Below, piece after piece: positions 53,350 to 62,311 of a DNA stretch of 64,000 nucleotides. Made by a program: the position numbers and the translations under genes. Numbering within the stretch: position 1 is the stretch's first letter; the number at the start of each line of letters is the position of its first letter. The stretch spans positions 1 to 64,000 of the forward strand of contig CAJTZD010000007.1 in NCBI GenBank assembly GCA_910584235.1, in the 5' to 3' direction. The stretch is from an uncultured Acetatifactor sp. (lineage in GTDB: Bacteria > Bacillota > Clostridia > Lachnospirales > Lachnospiraceae). The notes below the pieces were generated by a model. The model made no database searches. It was not told the origin of the DNA and saw only the letters and a program-made list of their open reading frames with translations.

Positions 53350-54564
53350 TTACTTATAATATTCCTCCAGCCGGTTTAAAAGCCCCTCAAAGTCCATGTC
53401 CGAAACCGCCGAAAAGGCCTCCGTCCCCAGTCCGGTATTCAGCACGGTCTGAAAGGAGGAAAACTCATAGATAACAGGTTCCCCGCCGGCTCCCCGCAGG
53501 TTTTCCCGGATTGTCCCCGCTTTTGCAACCAGGCACAGATACTGGTAGTTTCTGTCGATATATTGGGTGTTGTTATTGGGATGGGCATAGGAAAAATGCT
53601 GGGTGGGCGTCAGCGCAATGAGGTTCTCCAAATAATCCGCAATGGCAGGATATTCATGGGCCGGAAATATATGATGCATCTGGGTGGCGGGATCCATGAT
53701 ATGCCGCCGGTCATACAATTCCGTCCTGCCCTGGCGGTACTGCTCATTGAATCTGCGCAGATTCTTCTTCGCACGGTTGATCCGGTATGCCGTCATATAG
53801 TCGTCCGGCATCTGCAGTCCATTCTCGTGCTCTCTCCTGGTGACATCCTTTGGCTTTTCTTTCAGTATGTCCCTCCAGTTCTTTTGATTATACAAAAGCA
53901 TGTCCTGCGTGATGACATCCTTTGACAGATGGCCCCGCTGGGTTCCCCGCTTCCTGTACTTACAGGCCAACGGGTTGAGCACCTTGGTAAAGATACGCCC
54001 GCATTCCGTAGCGCCGTTGATGGGGGTGTACTTTATCATAAAATTCGTATAAGCCTCTTTCAGTTCCCGAAAGCTGTTTTTATCCTGCTTCTCAAAAAAG
54101 GACTTGAACACTTCATAAATGCCGCTGTCTTTCAGCACCTTTTCTATGTAAATACATAGAAAGCTGTAGCTGTTCCTCTCTCTGAAGCTGATATATTCCA
54201 GCAGTTCCCGGTTGGCAATGGCGTATCTGTACGCCCTCCCGTCCCGCTCCCCGTGTATGATTCCGGCGGCATCCAGCAATTTGATGGGCTGGCCGAAGTA
54301 TTTGTCATATTCGTTGGAGGCCTTTCTGGCAGGATCCGGCTTACAGAAAATCTGCTGCACATTCTCCACCGTGTAATCATTGTACCAGATATCTTTTACC
54401 GTAAAAGTCCCGTCCGTCCTGCTGCCCGCATACTCCAGGATGCAGTCGGCCACCAGGCACATCACGTCCATGGTACATTTCTGATCGATGGTACGCCCAT
54501 TATGAGTCTTTCTGATGTCCAGGTCGCACCGTTCCAGAAACCTTTGTATGGCTGCATTATCCAT
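53350..54564 (-). CDS. HNH-type restriction endonuclease
   Basis: 404 residues, cut partner of the fused methyltransferase. The HNH nuclease core is at about 294: MHHIFPAHEYP with the following NLIALTPTQHFSYAH (His and Asn at typical places). The N-terminal two-thirds are helical with winged-helix-like parts and probably recognise DNA. Its ATG overlaps the methyltransferase stop by eight bases, so the two are translationally coupled. Eco31I/BsaI-like type IIS enzymes are known with an HNH site, which suits this arrangement, but recognition cannot be read from sequence. It lies tail-to-tail with the AraC gene. Confidence 0.75.
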   Translation of the reverse strand: MDNAAIQRFLERCDLDIRKTHNGRTIDQKCTMDVMCLVADCILEYAGSRTDGTFTVKDIWYNDYTVENVQQIFCKPDPARKASNEYDKYFGQPIKLLDAAGIIHGERDGRAYRYAIANRELLEYISFRERNSYSFLCIYIEKVLKDSGIYEVFKSFFEKQDKNSFRELKEAYTNFMIKYTPINGATECGRIFTKVLNPLACKYRKRGTQRGHLSKDVITQDMLLYNQKNWRDILKEKPKDVTRREHENGLQMPDDYMTAYRINRAKKNLRRFNEQYRQGRTELYDRRHIMDPATQMHHIFPAHEYPAIADYLENLIALTPTQHFSYAHPNNNTQYIDRNYQYLCLVAKAGTIRENLRGAGGEPVIYEFSSFQTVLNTGLGTEAFSAVSDMDFEGLLNRLEEYYK

Positions 54565-57160
54565 TGCCCCGCTCCTTTAACACGCCAAAGAAAAACACAC
54601 TGGCAGAATCCACATTCAGCGACCTGGTCTGGTAATTCCTGGCTATCTGATAGAACTGCCTGTACTCCTTTGAGGAAAAATAGTTCAGCTGTCTTTTTGT
54701 CAGTTTCAGTTTTGTCTTTGGGATCAGCACCGCAACGGATCCGTTTACCACCACATTGTCCGCATTGCGGATCACCCTTGGATTATAAGTCATGTTGGGC
54801 GTCAGATACACATTCCTGTCCCCCACATATTTATATACGCTAAGTTCCTGTGCCCTGTCTCTCTTCATGTAAGAGTCATACTCCGGAATGTCGATGATCT
54901 CCCCATTGTCGCAGATGTTCCTGGATTTGAGCACCCGCAGGCAGTCCTCCCCTTTCTCCTGCTGGGTATTGGAATTGGTAATCTGCCTGTCCCGGAACAC
55001 GGTGAATTTATTGAAATCCAGCTTCCGGGAAATCCTGTCAAAGAAATCGTCCCTGTAGATAATCCAGTAGGGAAATACAGGATCCATGATATATTTCTGC
55101 TTCTGCAGCAGGCTCTTTTTCAGCGTAAGCGACTCCACTCTCGTCCTCATCGGCTTCCCTCTGGTGTCAACGAACAGGCATATGGTCTCTACCAGCACCC
55201 CCTGAAAGCCTTTCTCCCCAAAGTCCTGTATACAGTCCACCTTTTTCTCTGCAAGCAGCCGTCTGGTAACGGTAAATTCCGGTGTGTTCAACAGGGCTTT
55301 CGGCACTATCATAACAACGTAGTCTGACATTCCCATGGCTTTCTCCAGGAAGAACTCAAAGGTGTTGGCGGTATCTTTGTTTACATTGTTCTCCAGGTAT
55401 TTCGCGGCATCCTTTGCCTTTAGCCTGGAAAAAGGCGGATTGCCGATGACAAGGTCGTACTGCTTCCGGAATGGGTATAAAAGACTGTCCCCATGGATAA
55501 ACTCCAGGTTTATATTGTCAGGGATCTTGCGCTTGCCCAGCAATTGCTTCAGGATTTCCAGATTCTTTTCATCAATGTCCACTACGTCAATGTTGACTCT
55601 GGCCGCCTTTTCATATTTCTTAAAGAGAAAGGGCAGGAAATTGCCTACCCCCACAGAGGGCTCCAAGATATGAATCTCGTTTTTCTCAATGTCCGGCAGC
55701 TGCCTGAAGATCTCATTTATGATAAATTTATTGGTATAATATGCGCCGTTGCTCTTCCGTCTGGCATTGGTCAGCTCTGCAATCCGCGCCAGGGACGCCT
55801 CCCCAAGCGTCAGGGGATTCTCCCGGATAAAGGCCATGAGTTTTTCCGTATCCAGCAGTCCCTGCTCCTCTATGACTTTTTTTACCATGGCAGCCGTCAG
55901 GTGCTTGCGGCTCATGAAGTCCCGGATGCTGCAGGCAATCTGGTAGAAAATCTCTGTGGGAACCGCTTCTCCGATACTCTGCCTTATCTTCATCTCCTCT
56001 TTTTTTAGCAGCGCCTGCTTCTCCTCGAAAGGCAGGGCATTGAGCTCCTCTAAGGACATGTCCACCCACTTAAAGTCCTCCGGAATCGTCATGACCCGCA
56101 TAAGCTCCCGGATAGAAAACACTCTGTCTTCCTGCGGGTGTACGGTATTCTGGCTGGCCAGCAGGTCATTTCGGGTATGGATGCAGGGCGCGGCCTTGTC
56201 CCAGTACTGGCGGGTGTACTTATCTCCGTTTTTGCGTGTATTGGGCACCATCCGGCCATCCACCACCGTATGGGGGCGCTTTGCCTCCTCTCTGTTGTCA
56301 AAGGCAGACTGCCCCTCTTGCAGATCATGAATCCAGCAGCGCATTTCCTCCGGGTATGTCCGAAAACTATGGTAAAAATCCGCGGCGCATATTTCGCCCC
56401 ATGCAAGAGCCGGCATATGGCCCACTACCTGCCGCAGCGTCCTCTCCTCCCTGTAATCAGGGTACAGCTCTATAGGCGCAATATGCTCCGCCATCTCTCT
56501 GCTGACGCCAATGACCACTGTACGGGTTCTGGAGGAATCGGAGCCGTAATTCTTAAAGTTCAGGATCCTGCCTGTCAGGATATAGGCGTCGCTCAGCTCC
56601 TGGTCAATCACATCTCCTATGGCTTTTACGCTGCCGTCCGGCGCGGTGCAGCCTGTCTTCATAAAGGTAGGCACGTTTTCAAATACGAAGAAACGGGGCA
56701 GCACCTTCTGAATCAGCCGGATGGACTCCACCACCAGACTGTTCCTTTCGATCTCATGCTCCGTCTTCTTATGGTTCGCCACGGACATACCCTGACAGGG
56801 CGGCGTGGCAATTACCACATCCACCCTGTCGTTTCCCAGCTTCTTCCATTTCTTAATCTCATCAAAAATTTGGGTTTTGGTCTCTTCGGCGGTGATGTCG
56901 CCGCAGATGTAGCCTGACTGGAATCTGCATTTTTGGTTGAATTTCTGTACTTCCAGCCTCCTGGGGATCAGTTCGTTGGTGGCGATGCAGGCAAATCCCG
57001 CTTTCCCGAATCCGTGACACCCCACCCCGGCGCAGCTGAAAAGGCTGATATATGTCAATGTCCTGTCCCTTAACACCCTTTTACCCCCGTTTGCTCCCAC
57101 ATCTTTCGCCTCGGCCCGCTTCCCGGCATTCTTGGGAACTGCTTCAGAATAACTTCCCAT
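54557..57160 (-). CDS. Fused C5-cytosine and N6-adenine DNA methyltransferase
   Basis: About 867 residues. The N-terminal half is a Dcm-type enzyme: motif I LFSCAGVGCHGF, PPCQ with Cys near 122, ENV near 161, and SRTRTVVIGV. The C-terminal half (motif I LEPSVGVGN near 503, NPPF near 572) is an N6-adenine methyltransferase. One protein could thus methylate C on one strand and A on the other, as separate enzymes do in asymmetric type IIS systems. The start is set at 57160 because upstream codons overlap the -10 box of the promoter; 57184 would be near-leaderless. It overlaps the HNH nuclease gene by eight bases. Confidence 0.88.
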   Translation of the reverse strand: MGSYSEAVPKNAGKRAEAKDVGANGGKRVLRDRTLTYISLFSCAGVGCHGFGKAGFACIATNELIPRRLEVQKFNQKCRFQSGYICGDITAEETKTQIFDEIKKWKKLGNDRVDVVIATPPCQGMSVANHKKTEHEIERNSLVVESIRLIQKVLPRFFVFENVPTFMKTGCTAPDGSVKAIGDVIDQELSDAYILTGRILNFKNYGSDSSRTRTVVIGVSREMAEHIAPIELYPDYREERTLRQVVGHMPALAWGEICAADFYHSFRTYPEEMRCWIHDLQEGQSAFDNREEAKRPHTVVDGRMVPNTRKNGDKYTRQYWDKAAPCIHTRNDLLASQNTVHPQEDRVFSIRELMRVMTIPEDFKWVDMSLEELNALPFEEKQALLKKEEMKIRQSIGEAVPTEIFYQIACSIRDFMSRKHLTAAMVKKVIEEQGLLDTEKLMAFIRENPLTLGEASLARIAELTNARRKSNGAYYTNKFIINEIFRQLPDIEKNEIHILEPSVGVGNFLPFLFKKYEKAARVNIDVVDIDEKNLEILKQLLGKRKIPDNINLEFIHGDSLLYPFRKQYDLVIGNPPFSRLKAKDAAKYLENNVNKDTANTFEFFLEKAMGMSDYVVMIVPKALLNTPEFTVTRRLLAEKKVDCIQDFGEKGFQGVLVETICLFVDTRGKPMRTRVESLTLKKSLLQKQKYIMDPVFPYWIIYRDDFFDRISRKLDFNKFTVFRDRQITNSNTQQEKGEDCLRVLKSRNICDNGEIIDIPEYDSYMKRDRAQELSVYKYVGDRNVYLTPNMTYNPRVIRNADNVVVNGSVAVLIPKTKLKLTKRQLNYFSSKEYRQFYQIARNYQTRSLNVDSASVFFFGVLKERGNG

Positions 57161-57188
57161 ATTCCTAAGGCTTTTCGAAGCCATCTTC

Positions 57189-57217
57189 ATTATATCTGTC
57201 TGTCGGAAGAATTGCAA
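57189..57217 (-). promoter_or_regulatory. Promoter of the restriction-modification operon
   Basis: TTGCAA (57212-57217), 17 bases, TATAAT (57189-57194) on the minus strand. The match is strong and sets the transcript start near 57182, so longer translation from 57190 is unlikely. Confidence 0.7.
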
Positions 57218-57232
57218 GGTTTTTATGCAAAC

Positions 57233-57265
57233 GGACGTTCTGCGGACGTTCTGCAAACATTCTGC
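57233..57265. repeat. Three tandem 11-bp repeats upstream of the RM promoter
   Basis: GGACGTTCTGC, GGACGTTCTGC, AAACATTCTGC in a row. They end 16 bases upstream of the -35 of the restriction-modification promoter. The 11-bp period suits a protein binding along one face of the helix; a control function is inference. Confidence 0.65.
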
Positions 57266-57275
57266 AATCTCCGGT

Positions 57276-58574
57276 TCATTGTCCGCAAAACCGCGCCCAC
57301 TTCCTCTTCACCAGAAACATAAGCATGGCTCCGGCCACGCAGACCCCGATCCAGATGCTCACCACAGGCCTCCACCCGGCCGCCTCCGCCACGGCTCCGA
57401 ACCCATAAGTGGACAGGGAACTGCCTACATAGGTGGCGGAGTTCAGAATGCCCGACACCGAGGAAACCTTTCCGTACCTGGTGAAATGCCCCGGCACCCT
57501 GCTGATCAGCATCAGGTTGATGCCATGGGCGCAGCCGGTGATCAGAGTCATCATCAGAATGCATACCGCCGGCAGACTGTCGAACACCGCCAGCATGACA
57601 GCCCCCGCCAGACCGCCTGCCACAAAAAGGCTTGCCGCGGTAAAGACCTCGTTCTTCAGACGGCTTAGAAGCGCAGTGGCAATCAGCACGCTGAACACGC
57701 TGAAAACGGGCAGCGCGGCTGTGGACAAAATGGAGCCGGCATTGCTCATGCCGAAGTTCTCGCTCATGTATACGGGCATCCATGTGGTTATGCCGTCCCG
57801 CAGGATTCCCTGCAGGACAATGGCAATGAGGATCACTGCCAGCGGGGCGTCCGCCAATAGCTGCAGCAGCAGGGACTTCTTTCTCCCCTGGCCGTCCTGC
57901 CCCGGTTCCGGACGCGCATTTCCCGGCTTCTCTTCGGGTGCTGTCCGCCAGGCATTGTCCGAAGCCGTCTCTCCCTCAGGCTCCGAAGCACCCGCCCCGA
58001 TCAGCCTGCGGGTGTGGAACAGCCAGAAAAAAGCCGCCCCGATTCCCAGCGCCGCAGGCAGCAGGAACACGGCCCTCCAGCCGGATACCTGGATGCATAC
58101 CGGCGTCAGCATGTAGACCGCGATGGTAGCGGCGGAGGAAGCCATGGACACCAGCACGCAGGCGTGCTGATACCATTTCATGTTCAGGCATTCCGCCATG
58201 ATCCGCACCATGGGAGGCCAGAGCATGGCCTGGAAAAAACCGTTGGCACACCAGACCGGGATGATGACCTCCATTCTGGCAAAGCATGCCACCGACAAAT
58301 TGCAGACGCACGCCCCGGCCAGTCCCGCGAAAATCATCAGCCAGGGTTTTATCTTGTCCCCTAAAAGACCACAGACCACCTGTCCCAGTCCATAGCTTAA
58401 GAAGCAGGCTGTGACAGGCAGTCCGGCAATGCTCTTCCCTATTTGGAGGGCGCTTTGAAGCTCAACCATGCAGGCTGCATAGTTGATTCGTGTCAGGTAG
58501 CTCATGAAATAAGCCAGGCAGCAGAGGAGACAGAGGAATTTCATCTGTTTCTCGGACGTCAGTTTTGTCAGCAT
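57276..58574 (-). CDS. MFS transporter, UhpC/GlpT-like
   Basis: 432 residues, 12 predicted helices. The start MLTKLTSEKQMKFL is preceded by GGAGG at about eleven bases, and lies downstream of a clear promoter; the reading to 58745 adds a basic, Pro/Lys-rich segment. Features are SYLTRINYAACM near the N-terminus and VSSVSGILNSATYVGSSLSTY near the end, close to the organophosphate:phosphate antiporter branch. A central loop (EPEGETASDNAWRT region) is long. The substrate is unknown. It is followed by the restriction-modification promoter region. Confidence 0.8.
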   Translation of the reverse strand: MLTKLTSEKQMKFLCLLCCLAYFMSYLTRINYAACMVELQSALQIGKSIAGLPVTACFLSYGLGQVVCGLLGDKIKPWLMIFAGLAGACVCNLSVACFARMEVIIPVWCANGFFQAMLWPPMVRIMAECLNMKWYQHACVLVSMASSAATIAVYMLTPVCIQVSGWRAVFLLPAALGIGAAFFWLFHTRRLIGAGASEPEGETASDNAWRTAPEEKPGNARPEPGQDGQGRKKSLLLQLLADAPLAVILIAIVLQGILRDGITTWMPVYMSENFGMSNAGSILSTAALPVFSVFSVLIATALLSRLKNEVFTAASLFVAGGLAGAVMLAVFDSLPAVCILMMTLITGCAHGINLMLISRVPGHFTRYGKVSSVSGILNSATYVGSSLSTYGFGAVAEAAGWRPVVSIWIGVCVAGAMLMFLVKRKWARFCGQ

Positions 58575-58611
58575 GGCAGCCAGCCCTCCGATTCGTTGTT
58601 TGATGAATTGT

Positions 58612-58640
58612 ATTATGGCACCTGGGCTTAGGGGTGTCAA
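58612..58640 (-). promoter_or_regulatory. Promoter of the MFS gene
   Basis: TTGACA (58635-58640), 17 bases, CATAAT (58612-58617) on the minus strand. This is the strongest sigma-A-type match in the window. The leader to the ATG at 58574 is about 31 bases. Confidence 0.8.
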
Positions 58641-58730
58641 GGTACTTTTTTCTTTTTTGCGAGGACTTTTTGCAGGGGAGGGCGCTTTTTTGTATTTCTG
58701 TCTTGGCTGCCTTTTTGTCGCGGAATGCTG

Positions 58731-58759
58731 TTGAAGTCGAGCCATAAAAATGATATGAT
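58731..58759 (+). promoter_or_regulatory. Promoter of a degenerate short reading frame
   Basis: TTGAAG, 17 bases, TATGAT on the plus strand, divergent from the MFS promoter. An AAAGGA site and ATG follow. Confidence 0.5.
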
Positions 58760-58787
58760 AAAGACATAAAAGGGAAAGGAATACGAT

Positions 58788-58958
58788 ATGGCAAATATAT
58801 GATGGGGCATTCCGGACAATATTAAATGACTGCCGGAAGCTGATTATCCGGATATTGAATCTCTTGTTTTATTATCTGCTAGTGTAGTCCTTCGCCGTAA
58901 GGCGGGGGACTTTTTCCATAACGAGAATTGTAGAGAAGAAAGAAAAAACGGGCAACCC
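58788..58958 (+). pseudogene. Degenerate short reading frame with intact expression signals
   Basis: From the ATG at 58788 the frame runs MANI, stop (TGA), WGIPDNIK, stop (TGA), LPEADYPDIESLVLLSA and on, into a terminator hairpin at 58886. Codon composition after the second stop looks coding-like. A promoter, an AAAGGA site and a terminator are in place, but two stops break it. No family is recognised. It could equally be a short RNA. Confidence 0.35.
58886..58914 (+). terminator. Intrinsic terminator upstream of mutS2
   Basis: AGTCCTTCGCC, GTAA loop, GGCGGGGGACT, then TTTT: an 11-pair stem with two G-U pairs. It shields mutS2 from upstream transcription. Confidence 0.8.
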
Positions 58959-59012
58959 CTGTGACATTTTGCAACTCTTTTTCCGATAACTCTCGCGTTT
59001 TTCCCGAAAACA

Positions 59013-59021
59013 TGTTATACT
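59013..59021 (+). promoter_or_regulatory. Extended -10 promoter of mutS2
   Basis: TGTTATACT on the plus strand, an extended -10 (TGnTATACT) about 84 bases before the mutS2 ATG. The -35 is poor. Confidence 0.45.
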
Positions 59022-59104
59022 TCTATACTGTAAATCACGATCAATCAAACCTGTGGCGGCAGTTTCCTCCCACATCTGCCATACCGCGGAATAAAGGAGC
59101 CCTC

Positions 59105-61498
59105 ATGAACGAAAAAGTGTTAAAAACCTTAGAATACAACAAAATCATCGAAATATTGGCGGACAAGGCCGACTCTGCGCCGGGCAAGAAGCTCTGCAGG
59201 GAGCTTGTCCCGTCCACCGACCTAGAGGAAATCCGCAGGAATCAGCGCCAGACCGGGGACGCCCTGCGCCGCCTGTTTAAACTGGGCGGCACCTCCTTTG
59301 GCAACAACAAGGATCTGGGCTTTACCATCCGCTCCCTGGAGGTGGGCAGCACCCTGTCCATTTTAGAGCTCTTAAACATCGCCTCCATGCTGGACAATGT
59401 GGGCCGCATCAAGGCCTATGGCAGGCGGGACCGGGAGGATGCCCCCGAGGACACCCTGGACGAATACTTCGAGCAGCTCACCCCCCTCACAGGCCTTGCC
59501 AGTGAAATCCACCGCTGCATCCTCTCCGAGGAGGAAATCGCGGACGATGCCAGCCCGAAATTAAAAAGCATCCGCCGCTCTATGCTGCAGACCAATGACA
59601 AGATACACGGCCAGCTCACCTCCATGCTAAGCGGCTCCTGCCGCACCTATCTCCAGGATGCGGTGATCACCATGCGGAACAACCGCTACTGCATCCCCAT
59701 CAAGGCGGAGTACAAGGGCCAGGTAAACGGCATGATCCACGACCAGTCCGCCACCGGATCCACCTATTTCGTGGAGCCCGCCGCCGTGGTGGAGCTCAAC
59801 AACAAGCTCAGGGAGCTGGAGCTGGAAGAAAAAGAAGAAATCGGCCGGATCCTGGCGGACTTAAGCGCCCAGGCCGGAGCCCATACGGAGGAGCTGGCAA
59901 ATGACCTGAAGCTCATGACCCTCCTGGACTTCATCTTCGCCAAGGCGGAACTGGCCATGGACATGAACGCCACGGAGCCCCTGTTTAACGAAGACAGGTT
60001 TGTAAATATCCGAAAGGGCCGCCATCCCTTACTGGACAAGAAAAAGGTAGTGCCCATTGACATCCATTTGGGCAGGGATTTTGATCTCCTGGTGATCACC
60101 GGCCCCAACACCGGCGGCAAGACTGTCTCCCTAAAGACCGTGGGCCTCTTCACCCTCATGGGCCAGGCAGGACTCCACATCCCTGCCCTGGACCGTTCGG
60201 AGCTGTCCGTCTTTACGGAAGTGTACGCGGACATCGGGGACGAGCAGAGCATCGAGCAGAGCCTGTCCACTTTCTCCTCCCATATGAAGAGCATCGTCCA
60301 CATCTTAGAGCATGCGGACGCGGATTCCCTCTGCCTCTTCGACGAGCTGGGAGCGGGCACAGACCCCACCGAGGGCGCGGCCCTGGCCATTGCCGTGCTG
60401 AACTACCTCCACGACAGAGGCATCCGCACCATGGCCACCACCCACTACAGCGAACTGAAGATCTACGCCCTCTCCACCTCCTTTGTGGAGAACGCCTGCT
60501 GCGAATTTAACGTGGAGACCTTACAGCCCACCTACCGGCTGCTCATCGGCATCCCCGGGAAAAGCAACGCTTTCGCCATCTCCGCCAAGCTGGGCCTGTC
60601 GGAGGAGATCATAAACGCCGCCAGGGAACAGATCGGCAAGGAGGACAAGACTTTCGAGGATGTGATCGCCGACCTGGAGCACAGCCGCGTCACCATCGAA
60701 AAGGAGCAGTCGGAAATCGCCCGGCACAAGGAAGAAATCCGCACCCTCCGGGAGCAGCTTAGGCAGAAGAACGAAAAGATTGACCAGGCAAAGGACAGAA
60801 TCCTGCGGGAGGCCAACGAAAAGGCCCGGGAAATCCTCCAGGAGGCCAAGGATGTGGCAGACGAGACCATCCGGGACTTCCACAAGGCAGGTGCCGGCGC
60901 GGATATCCGGGAGCTGGAACAGAAGCGCCAGAAAGTCCGGGACAAGATAAACGAGAAGAACGAACGGCTCTCCGTAAGCGGAAACAGCCTGAAAGCTCCG
61001 GAGCGCAAGACCATAGACCCGAAGAAGCTGAAAAAAGGCGATTCCGTGAAGATCGTCTCCATGGGCCTGACGGGCACTGTCAGCACTCTGCCGGACGCCA
61101 AGGGGGCGCTGTTCGTGCAGTGCGGCATCATCCGCACCCATACCAACGTAAAAGACCTGGTCTATGTCCAGGAGGAGACCGTCACCGCCCCCAGGCTCCA
61201 GCGAAGCGGCGGCGGTGACCGCACAGGCAAGATGAAGATGGCAAAGACCCTGTCCATCTCCACGGAGATCAACCTCCTGGGCAAGACCGTGGACGAGGCT
61301 CTGGCGCTTCTGGACAAATACTTGGACGACGCCTACCTGGCCCACCTGCCAAACGTCCGGGTGGTGCACGGAAAAGGGACAGGGGCTCTTCGCAATGCCG
61401 TACACGGGCATCTGAAGCGTCTGAAATATGTGAAAGAGTACCGTCTGGGAGAATACGGCGAAGGGGATTCCGGCGTCACCATTGTCACTTTTAAATAG
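59105..61498 (+). CDS. mutS2: MutS2 (endonuclease/ribosome-rescue type MutS paralogue)
   Basis: 797 residues from MNEKVLKTLEYNKIIEIL, with AAAGGAG upstream. Visible are the clamp and lever regions, Walker A GPNTGGKT at about 333-340, Walker B LFDELGAGTDP near 411, a long coiled coil (about 520-640), and a C-terminal SMR domain (about 722-797). MutS2 in Firmicutes is linked to recombination control and to splitting collided ribosomes; it lacks mismatch-binding residues of MutS1. It is complete and in the core part of the window. The two-component pair follows after 100 bases. Confidence 0.95.
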   Translation: MNEKVLKTLEYNKIIEILADKADSAPGKKLCRELVPSTDLEEIRRNQRQTGDALRRLFKLGGTSFGNNKDLGFTIRSLEVGSTLSILELLNIASMLDNVGRIKAYGRRDREDAPEDTLDEYFEQLTPLTGLASEIHRCILSEEEIADDASPKLKSIRRSMLQTNDKIHGQLTSMLSGSCRTYLQDAVITMRNNRYCIPIKAEYKGQVNGMIHDQSATGSTYFVEPAAVVELNNKLRELELEEKEEIGRILADLSAQAGAHTEELANDLKLMTLLDFIFAKAELAMDMNATEPLFNEDRFVNIRKGRHPLLDKKKVVPIDIHLGRDFDLLVITGPNTGGKTVSLKTVGLFTLMGQAGLHIPALDRSELSVFTEVYADIGDEQSIEQSLSTFSSHMKSIVHILEHADADSLCLFDELGAGTDPTEGAALAIAVLNYLHDRGIRTMATTHYSELKIYALSTSFVENACCEFNVETLQPTYRLLIGIPGKSNAFAISAKLGLSEEIINAAREQIGKEDKTFEDVIADLEHSRVTIEKEQSEIARHKEEIRTLREQLRQKNEKIDQAKDRILREANEKAREILQEAKDVADETIRDFHKAGAGADIRELEQKRQKVRDKINEKNERLSVSGNSLKAPERKTIDPKKLKKGDSVKIVSMGLTGTVSTLPDAKGALFVQCGIIRTHTNVKDLVYVQEETVTAPRLQRSGGGDRTGKMKMAKTLSISTEINLLGKTVDEALALLDKYLDDAYLAHLPNVRVVHGKGTGALRNAVHGHLKRLKYVKEYRLGEYGEGDSGVTIVTFK

Positions 61499-61600
61499 GC
61501 CCAAAGGCCGCCAGGCGCAAGGCGCCGGCGGCGGCATGGCCGAACCGCAGGCAGAATACAGAATAAACCCGAAATAAGAAAATCAAAACAGGAGCGCGAA

Positions 61601-62311
61601 ATGGTAAGTAAGCAGAAAATTTTAATTGTAGATGACGACAATAACATCGCCGAACTGATAGCCCTCTACCTGACCAAGGAGTGCTACGAGACCATGATCG
61701 TCAACGACGGGGAATCCGTAATGCCGGCCATGGAAAGCTTTTCCCCCAATCTGATCCTGCTGGACATCATGCTGCCCGGCATGGACGGCTACCAGGTCTG
61801 CAGGGAGGTGCGCGGCAAATATACCGTCCCCATTATCATGCTCTCCGCCAAAGGCGAGATCTTCGACAAGGTGCTGGGGCTGGAGCTGGGCGCCGACGAC
61901 TATATCGAGAAGCCTTTTGATTCCAAGGAACTGGTGGCCAGGGCCAAGGCCGTACTGCGCCGCTACAAGCCTGCCGCCCCCACCCCCGCCCCGTCAGCTT
62001 CCGCCGACAAGTGCGTGCAGTACACGGATCTGTCCGTGAACCTGACCAACTATTCCGTGCTCTACATGGGGCGCACGGTGGATATGCCGCCAAAGGAGCT
62101 GGAGCTGTTGTATTTCCTGGCTTCCTCCCCCAACCATGTCTTCACCAGAGAGCAGCTCTTAGACCAGATCTGGGGCTACGAGTATGTGGGGGACACCCGC
62201 ACCGTGGATGTGCACATCAAGCGTCTTCGGGAGAAGATCAAGGACCACGCCAACTGGAAAATCACGACGATCTGGGGCGTGGGCTATAAATTCGAGGTAC
62301 GCAATACATGA
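61601..62311 (+). CDS. OmpR-family response regulator
   Basis: 236 residues with an N-terminal receiver (phosphoacceptor D55 in LILLDIMLPG) and a C-terminal winged helix (about 135-236; GYEYVGDTRTVDVHIKRLRE). AGGAG precedes the ATG. Its stop overlaps the kinase start (ATGA), so the two are coupled. A Pro/Ala-rich linker sits at about 124-134. The regulated genes are unknown. Confidence 0.93.
   Translation: MVSKQKILIVDDDNNIAELIALYLTKECYETMIVNDGESVMPAMESFSPNLILLDIMLPGMDGYQVCREVRGKYTVPIIMLSAKGEIFDKVLGLELGADDYIEKPFDSKELVARAKAVLRRYKPAAPTPAPSASADKCVQYTDLSVNLTNYSVLYMGRTVDMPPKELELLYFLASSPNHVFTREQLLDQIWGYEYVGDTRTVDVHIKRLREKIKDHANWKITTIWGVGYKFEVRNT

Noticed and set aside
57161..57256. Upstream start for the fused methyltransferase
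   Set aside because: The codons from 57190 upward overlap the -10 and -35 boxes and the 11-bp repeats, so they would not be in the transcript.
57233..57265. CRISPR-like array
   Set aside because: Only three 11-bp units directly abutting, with no spacers and no cas genes. Better seen as tandem regulatory repeats.
58575..58745. 57-codon basic extension of the MFS transporter
   Set aside because: It lies upstream of and across the strong TTGACA/CATAAT promoter, so it is not translated.
61505..61545. GC-rich inverted repeat after mutS2
   Set aside because: No T-run follows and pairing is partly shared with repeats of GGCGC; not convincing as a terminator.
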